Origin: an uncultured Lachnospiraceae bacterium
Lineage (GTDB): Bacteria > Bacillota > Clostridia > Lachnospirales > Lachnospiraceae
Length of the DNA: 11,492 nucleotides
Assembly (NCBI GenBank): GCA_934434905.1
Contig: CAKSAI010000075.1
Span: 1-11,492 of the forward strand
Direction: 5' to 3'
Part shown: piece after piece, positions 6,665 to 11,492 of the stretch
Numbering within the stretch: position 1 is the first letter of the stretch
Layout of the letters: each line of letters starts with the position of its first letter
Notes under the pieces: generated by a model
Database searches by the model: none
The model's input: the letters and a program-made list of their open reading frames with translations, nothing else
What the model was told of the DNA's origin: nothing
Program-made: the position numbers and the translations under genes

Positions 6665-6673
6665 CCCTCCTTT
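6665..6673 (-). promoter_or_regulatory. Ribosome-binding site deciding the eutC start
   Basis: Minus-strand AAAGGAGGG overlaps the eutB TAA stop and is 7 bases before the ATG of eutC. This supports the ATG at 6655-6657 over the TTG at 6658-6660. Confidence 0.75.
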
Positions 6674-8036
6674 AAAACAGCGTGGATGCATCGCCGGCCT
6701 TCTTCGTCAGCCGCCCCCGCTCATCCACATATTCCATTTTCAGCAGCCACTGGTGAAAAGGCTTGATCGCGGTCAGCCCGAAGATTTCCCGAAGCGCCGC
6801 TGTCTCCTGATACCCGGTGGTCTGATAATTCAACATAACATCGTCACCATGGGGAATTCCCATAAAATAATTGCACCCCGCCGCAGTCAGCAGCACGGAC
6901 AGATCCTCAATCGTATTCTGATCCGCCTTCATGTGATTGGTATAGCAGGCATCGCAGCCCATGGGAATTCCTGTAAGCTTTCCCATAAAATGATCCTCAA
7001 GGCCCGCCCGGCTCACCTGGCGTCCATCGTACAGATATTCCGGTCCGATAAATCCAACCACCGTGTTCACCAGGAACGGGGAAAAATGCCGGGCGAACCC
7101 GTAACACCTGGCCTCCATGGTGACTTGATCCGTATCGTGATGCGCCTCCGAAGAAAGCTCCGATCCCTGCCCTGTCTCGAAGTACATAACATTCGGCCCC
7201 TGCCCGGTTCCCTGGGTCAGCGCGATGTGCCTGGCCTCATCGATGGTGGCCGCATTGAAGCCGAAGGCTGTGTTACCCATCTCACTCCCGGCAATGGACT
7301 GAAAGATAATATCCGCCGGAGCACCTTTTTTTACCGCCTCCATCTGAGTGGTTACATGAGCCAGCACACACGTCTGGGTGGGAATTCCAAACTTCTGCTT
7401 CGTTTCCTCGAAGCGCTTCAGCACACGGGTGACGCTCTCCACGGAATCGTCCACCGGATTTAAGCCAAGAAGCGCATCCCCGGCTCCATAGGTTAGTCCC
7501 TCCAGCAGAGAAGCCATGATACCGTCCGGGTCGTCGGTGGGGTGATTGGGCTGGAGCCGTGAGGAGAGGGTGCCCTCTTCTCCGATGGTAGTGTTGCAAT
7601 GAGCGGTAACCCGTATCTTCCTGGCTCCGTAGACAAGATCCAGGTTGGACATGAGCTTTGCCACGGCTGCCACCATCTCAGAGGTCAACCCACGGGAAAT
7701 CCTTCGAATCATAGCCCCGGTGGTCTCTTCGTCCAGCAGCCATTCCCGCAGCCTCGATACCGTCCAGCCCTTGATCTCCCGATAGATCGGTTGGTTGATG
7801 TCGTCCTGGATGATCCTGGTAACCTCGTCTGTTTCATAGGGCACGGAAGGGTGCTCATATAGATCCTGCAAGGTGATCTGGGACAAGACGATCTTGGCAG
7901 CCACCCGCTCCTCTGCCGTTTCCGCCGCCAGATGAGCCAGCTTATCACCGGACTTTTCTTCATTTGCTTTTGCCATTACCTCCTTCAATGTCTGGAAGGC
8001 ATAGACGTGTCCAAATAGCTTTGTTTTTAAAATCAT
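6672..8036 (-). CDS. eutB: EutB ethanolamine ammonia-lyase large subunit
   Basis: Catalytic TIM-barrel subunit of ethanolamine ammonia-lyase, 454 residues, the same length class as Salmonella EutB (453). Key positions fall at the Salmonella numbers: Arg160 and Gln162 in SSRLQPN, Asn193 in GLNPVDD, Glu287 in YFETGQGS and Asp362 in MGCDACYTNH. Other conserved stretches are ERVAAK, IPTQTCVLAHVTTQ, VGFIGPEYLYDGRQ and MLNYQTT. The start was set at the ATG at 8034-8036, giving MILKTKLFG like the family (MKLKTTLFG). An upstream in-frame TTG would place the ribosome-binding site inside the protein and is rejected. It lies 25 bases after eutA, which is needed to reactivate it, and 14 bases before eutC. 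All active-site residues I could check are present, so the enzyme should be functional. Confidence 0.98.
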   Translation of the reverse strand: MILKTKLFGHVYAFQTLKEVMAKANEEKSGDKLAHLAAETAEERVAAKIVLSQITLQDLYEHPSVPYETDEVTRIIQDDINQPIYREIKGWTVSRLREWLLDEETTGAMIRRISRGLTSEMVAAVAKLMSNLDLVYGARKIRVTAHCNTTIGEEGTLSSRLQPNHPTDDPDGIMASLLEGLTYGAGDALLGLNPVDDSVESVTRVLKRFEETKQKFGIPTQTCVLAHVTTQMEAVKKGAPADIIFQSIAGSEMGNTAFGFNAATIDEARHIALTQGTGQGPNVMYFETGQGSELSSEAHHDTDQVTMEARCYGFARHFSPFLVNTVVGFIGPEYLYDGRQVSRAGLEDHFMGKLTGIPMGCDACYTNHMKADQNTIEDLSVLLTAAGCNYFMGIPHGDDVMLNYQTTGYQETAALREIFGLTAIKPFHQWLLKMEYVDERGRLTKKAGDASTLF

Positions 8037-8040
8037 TGTT

Positions 8041-8046
8041 ACCTCC
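8041..8046 (-). promoter_or_regulatory. Ribosome-binding site deciding the eutB start
   Basis: Minus-strand GGAGGT, followed by a 4-base spacer (AACA) and ATG. It lies within the longer TTG-started reading frame, so the ATG is the true start. Confidence 0.8.
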
Positions 8047-8061
8047 AATGTTAATTTATAT

Positions 8062-9597
8062 TTAGGTCTGAAACACCAGCGTTTTTACTACCACTGGCAG
8101 GACACTGCCTCCGGCGGCGGGGCGGCCGATGTCGATGTAGTCACCCTCGGAGAGATGGATGCCGTCAATGCAGATAAGGGCTGGCTGTCGTATGCACACG
8201 TTTTCTCTGTGTCTTTCTGATTCTGCCTGATCTGCTGTATGATCCTTAAGCATTTGCATCCTCTGGCGCATGGTCTGCCCCAGCACCTTTGCCATATCAT
8301 GCTGCACTACCACGATGGCAATAAGCCCGGCTGTCAACATGGGGGACAGCCCGCCAAGAAGCTCTTCGGCGTATTCCCGGATCCGCGCGAAGGAGGGGTT
8401 CTTTTCTCCTTCCAGGGCAACCGCCAGGGGCGTCAGCTTTCCTTCTACGGAGAACCAGGAGAGCTTTGTGCGAATGGCCTGGGCGATACATCCGCTCTGT
8501 TCTTCCTGCGGTGTCAGCTTTAAAACCGGAAGATTCTTGATGGGGAATTCTGCATTTGCATAATCAATGGTGCTGCCGCTGATCTCGGTGGTATGGCTTC
8601 CTGCTCCCACCACCGTGGCTCGAATGGTCTCTGCGCTCTCGATCACCTTAAGCTTCTGAAACAGCAGAGACTGCCGGATTGCCCCTGCCAGCAGAACACC
8701 GATATCTCCAAATGCATACGCATCCGGGTAATCCTCGGGATGATAGAGGATTGCCGCCACACCGCCGGAGAAGCTGATACAGGTGATTTTCTGTTTCTCT
8801 TGTTCCTGCTCCACTGATTTTCCCCCATCGTTATCTATCATTTGCAGTCCATGATTGGTGATCAGCATCTCATAGTACCTGCAGTCCTGTCGAAGCCCGA
8901 CACTCTGCTCCAGCGCCTCAGTCATGACGGACAACAGCTTCTTAAGCTCTCCTTCGTCTATTACACGGCCAACTGCAAGACCGATCTGCTCCGCTGCAAT
9001 GACCCGAAGAAGCTTCGGCGCGATATAGGTGATCCTGTGTGAATCCCTCTCCAACCGGATCAACCGCCCTCCAATGTCCAGGCATCCGGTATCCATCGTA
9101 TCCCCTTGGGAAAACAGTGCCAGATTGGTGGTGCCGCCGCCGATATCCAGATTCACCGCTGTCACATGATGCTCCTTGGAATATACATCGGTTCCGGCAC
9201 CCTTCCCGGAAATAACACTCTCCAGATCCGGCCCGGCTGTAGCTACCACGAAGTCTCCGGCAAAGCCGCTTAAGGTCTCAGCCACTTCTCTGGCGTTCTC
9301 CTTGCGGGCCGTCTCTCCGGTAATGATCACCGCACCCGTGTCGATCTCCTCCTTGCGAACGCCTGCCCGCGCATATTCCTGCTCCACGATCTTACGAACC
9401 CCGGCAAAATCGATGGTGGTCTCATTCTCCAGCGGAGTGAAATAAATATCGCTTTTATACCAGACATCCTTCTTCGTGATCGCCATTCGCGGAATCGTAT
9501 AGCTGCTTGCCATATTTTCAATCCGAAGCCGGGAAAAGATCAGTTGTGAAGTGCTGGTTCCCAGATCGATTCCAACGCTTAAGAGTTCCTCCTGCAT
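8062..9597 (-). CDS. eutA: EutA reactivating factor for ethanolamine ammonia-lyase
   Basis: Actin/Hsp70-like ATPase that exchanges damaged cobalamin on EutBC for fresh adenosylcobalamin. It has 511 residues, somewhat longer than enterobacterial EutA (467). The ATP-binding signatures are visible: phosphate-1 loop GIDLGTSTSQL at 9-19, phosphate-2 loop LDIGGGTTNLALF at 150-162 and the later adenosine-type motif VVGAGSHTTEISG at 329-341. An apparently flexible charged stretch lies near 252-270 (DNDGGKSVEQEQEKQK). The ATG at 9595-9597 follows GGGGAGGTG, 8 bases upstream. The gene overlaps the end of eutP by 19 bases, implying coupling, and precedes eutB by 25 bases. Firmicute operons often place the regulators eutV and eutW between eutP and eutA; none is here. 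Confidence 0.96.
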   Translation of the reverse strand: MQEELLSVGIDLGTSTSQLIFSRLRIENMASSYTIPRMAITKKDVWYKSDIYFTPLENETTIDFAGVRKIVEQEYARAGVRKEEIDTGAVIITGETARKENAREVAETLSGFAGDFVVATAGPDLESVISGKGAGTDVYSKEHHVTAVNLDIGGGTTNLALFSQGDTMDTGCLDIGGRLIRLERDSHRITYIAPKLLRVIAAEQIGLAVGRVIDEGELKKLLSVMTEALEQSVGLRQDCRYYEMLITNHGLQMIDNDGGKSVEQEQEKQKITCISFSGGVAAILYHPEDYPDAYAFGDIGVLLAGAIRQSLLFQKLKVIESAETIRATVVGAGSHTTEISGSTIDYANAEFPIKNLPVLKLTPQEEQSGCIAQAIRTKLSWFSVEGKLTPLAVALEGEKNPSFARIREYAEELLGGLSPMLTAGLIAIVVVQHDMAKVLGQTMRQRMQMLKDHTADQAESERHRENVCIRQPALICIDGIHLSEGDYIDIGRPAAGGSVLPVVVKTLVFQT

Positions 9598-10037
9598 TCT
9601 GCATACACCTCCCCTTCCAGATATTCTTCCAGCTCCCGGATCCCTGTCCCTGCAATGGTATCCACCAGAAACACAGGCTCTGCCTTTGCTCTTTTCAGTT
9701 CCTCCACCGCCTTCTCCACCGCCTTCGGCTCTGCGATATCGATCTTGGTGACGATGCCTATAACTCTTTTCGCAAAGCTCCCTGCAAACGCAGGCGGAAT
9801 TGCCTGGTAGTCCCTGGTGGGATCTGCAATCAGAGCAATGATCTTCGCCTCCGCTGAGGTCATGTGAAGCGCATTGTAGAACCTGGGATTCTCCATATAT
9901 TCTCCCGGCGTATCGATGGATGTTCCATAGAATTCCACCGCCTGGGTCTTCTTATACCGGAGCTTCTGCTCATTTAATTTCTGGCAAAGGGTCGTCTTCC
10001 CACACCCGGTCTGACCGATAAAGATCACCTGTTTCAT
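9579..10037 (-). CDS. eutP: EutP GTPase-like protein, possible acetate kinase
   Basis: A 152-residue P-loop protein of the EutP/PduV family. It has a Walker A motif GQTGCGKT at 8-15, a DTPGEY switch-like motif at 42-47 and TKID at 97-100, which matches the guanine-specificity motif of small GTPases. The C-terminal VDTIAGTGIRELEEYL resembles the last helix of the fold. EutP of Salmonella has been reported to have acetate kinase activity; if that holds here it would turn the acetyl phosphate made by the PduL half into acetate and ATP. The ATG at 10035-10037 follows GAGGAGG, and its stop overlaps eutA by 19 bases. Family is firm; the kinase role is inferred. Confidence 0.94.
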   Translation of the reverse strand: MKQVIFIGQTGCGKTTLCQKLNEQKLRYKKTQAVEFYGTSIDTPGEYMENPRFYNALHMTSAEAKIIALIADPTRDYQAIPPAFAGSFAKRVIGIVTKIDIAEPKAVEKAVEELKRAKAEPVFLVDTIAGTGIRELEEYLEGEVYAECRRNS

Positions 10038-10046
10038 GCTTCCTCC

Positions 10047-10394
10047 TCATGTCCTGGTGACGGGCGCCCCGGAGAACCCAAGCTGTAGCTCCATGGTAGA
10101 AAGGATCTCCCTGACAGCAGCCTCCACAGAGCTGACGTCCCCGGTAAAAACCAGCGCACCGCTGAAGCGATCAATAAACCCCAGCGTAATATCGGAAGCT
10201 TTGGATGCAATATCCGCCGCGATCACCGCCCCCTCGCTGGGTGTGATGGTGAGGATTCCGATGGCATCGCCCTCCTGCTCTAGCCCCAGCTTGGCATAGA
10301 TCATCCGATCCGGACCGGCGATCACATGCGCCAGCGTGATCTGCTTGCCGGGAACAAATTCCTGAATGATGCGCTGCTTCTCATTTTCCGGCAT
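10047..10394 (-). CDS. eutS: EutS BMC shell protein (permuted BMC domain)
   Basis: A 115-residue circularly permuted BMC-H protein of the EutS/PduU class. It shares with enterobacterial EutS the run RIIQEFVPGKQITLAHVIA at 8-26, DAIGILTITPSEGAVIAADIA at 43-63 and LGFIDRFSGALVFTGDVSSV. The first segment forms the small beta-barrel over the pore in known structures. The position equivalent to Gly39 of E. coli EutS, which bends that hexamer, appears to be Asp43, so a flat hexamer is possible. The ATG at 10392-10394 follows GGGAGTG. It starts 37 bases after eutG and ends 9 bases before eutP. Confidence 0.96.
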   Translation of the reverse strand: MPENEKQRIIQEFVPGKQITLAHVIAGPDRMIYAKLGLEQEGDAIGILTITPSEGAVIAADIASKASDITLGFIDRFSGALVFTGDVSSVEAAVREILSTMELQLGFSGAPVTRT

Positions 10395-10431
10395 ATAGAA
10401 TCACTCCCTTTCGACAACAAATTCTTACCTA

Positions 10432-11492
10432 TCAGAATGCCCGCTTTAGGATCGTCTGTATCTCCTGCCGGGAAGCCTCGCGTGGATTCGTGGCAATACA
10501 GGTATCAGACAATGCACCGTTTATCAATGCCTCCTCCGCTTGCCAGAAGGCTTCCGCCTCCACCCCGCACGCCCGGAAATTCATCGGCATATTCATTTCC
10601 TTCTGCATTTTCTGCACCTGGTGGATCAGGTTCTTCACCGAAGTACGGATATTCATACCTCCCAGGCCTGCCAGCGCGGACAGATTGGCATACTTGACTG
10701 CCGCTGTGCCAAATTCCCTCTGCTGATAGTCGGTAAGTCCGGCATTGAACTCCATCACGTGTGGCAGAAGGACCGTATTGGCCCGGCCATGGGGAACCTT
10801 GAATTTTCCGCCGATATTATGGGCGATGGCATGATTCAGCCCCAGAGAGGCTTTGTCGAAGGCCATCCCGGCCATACAGGATGCATAGTGCATCATGGAC
10901 TTGGCCTGACTGTCTTCTTTGCTTGTATAGGAACGCACCAGATACTTCATCACGATCAGTGCAGCCTGGATCGCCAGCGCATCCGTAAAAGGATTTGCCT
11001 TGGTTGACACGTAAGCCTCCAGCGCATGGGTCAGCACATCCATCCCCGTATCTGCCACAATGGCCGGCGGAACACTTTTCACCAGTGCCGGATCCAGGAG
11101 CGCCACATCGGGAAGAAGTCCCGGATCGACCAGCGGATATTTGATGCCTTTTCCGGCGTCCGTGATCACGGCAAAGGAAGTGACCTCTGACCCGGTTCCG
11201 CTGGTGGTTGGTATCGCGATAAAGGTCATGTCCTTCACTTCCGCTACCTGTCTGGCGAAGTAGAGGATCGCTTTCGCCTCGTCAATGGCGGATCCTCCGC
11301 CCACTGCCAGCAGCGTGTCCGGTCCATACGCGCTGACCTCATGGATTCCCTCCACCACCAGCTCCAGAGGCGGATCCGGCGTCACGTGATCGAAGATCCG
11401 GTACTCCTTGTCCGCGATGCACTCCGTAATCTGTCCGATCATGCCGGACTGCACCAGAAACGGATCTGCAACAATGAATATCCGTGATCCCT
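10432..11492 (-). CDS. eutG: EutG iron-containing alcohol dehydrogenase (5' end cut by window edge)
   Basis: Group III (iron-type) alcohol dehydrogenase that reduces acetaldehyde to ethanol with NADH, recycling NAD for EutE. The frame is open to the right edge, with 352 codons visible. The first visible residues GSRIFIVADPFLVQSGM match the region about 25-50 residues into the family, so the real start lies outside; the GTG at 11452-11454 is internal. Counting from the first visible codon, the NAD-binding GGGSAID is at 63-69, TIPTTSGTGSEVTS follows, and the iron ligands are Asp151 and His155 (MDVLTHALEAY) and His220 and His234 (NHAIAHNIGG, VPHGRAN). All four are present. It could be called PduQ-like as well; the eut context favours EutG. 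It is the most upstream gene visible, so the promoter and any leader are not in the window. Confidence 0.93.
   Translation of the reverse strand, partial: GSRIFIVADPFLVQSGMIGQITECIADKEYRIFDHVTPDPPLELVVEGIHEVSAYGPDTLLAVGGGSAIDEAKAILYFARQVAEVKDMTFIAIPTTSGTGSEVTSFAVITDAGKGIKYPLVDPGLLPDVALLDPALVKSVPPAIVADTGMDVLTHALEAYVSTKANPFTDALAIQAALIVMKYLVRSYTSKEDSQAKSMMHYASCMAGMAFDKASLGLNHAIAHNIGGKFKVPHGRANTVLLPHVMEFNAGLTDYQQREFGTAAVKYANLSALAGLGGMNIRTSVKNLIHQVQKMQKEMNMPMNFRACGVEAEAFWQAEEALINGALSDTCIATNPREASRQEIQTILKRAF

Noticed and set aside
6753..7463. Plus-strand open frame of 236 codons opposite eutB
   Set aside because: Antisense to EutB with all active-site residues conserved; the translated product looks like nothing known.
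8037..8048. TTG start giving a four-residue longer EutB
   Set aside because: It would place the GGAGGT ribosome-binding site within the coding region, and the ATG gives the family N-terminus.
11452..11454. GTG as the start of eutG
   Set aside because: The frame stays open upstream with conserved family residues (RIFIVADPFL), so the true start lies beyond the window edge.
1..11492. CRISPR arrays, tRNA or rRNA genes, transposases, phage genes
   Set aside because: None seen; the window is filled with eut genes and the only repetitive stretches are the eutC-eutL element and the 36-base linker repeat.

Overview
The window is one long run of ethanolamine-utilisation (eut) genes, all on the minus strand, so transcription runs from the right edge to the left. 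Every gene could be placed in a known family by protein motifs, and intergenic gaps are mostly under 65 bases. This is a bacterial microcompartment (BMC) locus of the Firmicute type. The gene content, strong GGAGG ribosome-binding sites, a TTG start and the style of the intergenic repeat suggest a gut Clostridia member, perhaps Lachnospiraceae. That taxonomic call is inference; no marker gene is present.

Order along the transcript: eutG (alcohol dehydrogenase, 5' end cut by the right edge), eutS (shell), eutP (GTPase-like, possible acetate kinase), eutA (reactivase), eutB and eutC (B12-dependent ethanolamine ammonia-lyase), a repeat-filled gap of about 220 bases, eutL (shell), eutE (acylating acetaldehyde dehydrogenase), eutM (shell), a fused EutT-PduL protein (cobalamin adenosyltransferase plus phosphotransacylase), an uncharacterised eut-associated protein, eutN (shell vertex), and eutH (ethanolamine permease, 3' end cut by the left edge).

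Together the genes encode nearly a whole pathway. EutH brings in ethanolamine. EutBC splits it to acetaldehyde and ammonia using adenosylcobalamin, which the EutT half makes and EutA re-supplies to stalled enzyme. EutE oxidises acetaldehyde to acetyl-CoA and EutG reduces it to ethanol, recycling NAD. The PduL half turns acetyl-CoA into acetyl phosphate and recycles CoA. EutS, EutM, EutL and EutN build the shell. No EutVW two-component regulator, EutK, EutJ, EutQ or conventional acetate kinase is visible here.

I see no wholly new system. The most unusual points are the EutT-PduL fusion, one amphipathic-helix pattern shared by four proteins (C-terminal on EutE, N-terminal or near it on the others), the uncharacterised protein with a 36-base tandem repeat in its linker, and a probable dispersed repeat inserted between eutC and eutL.
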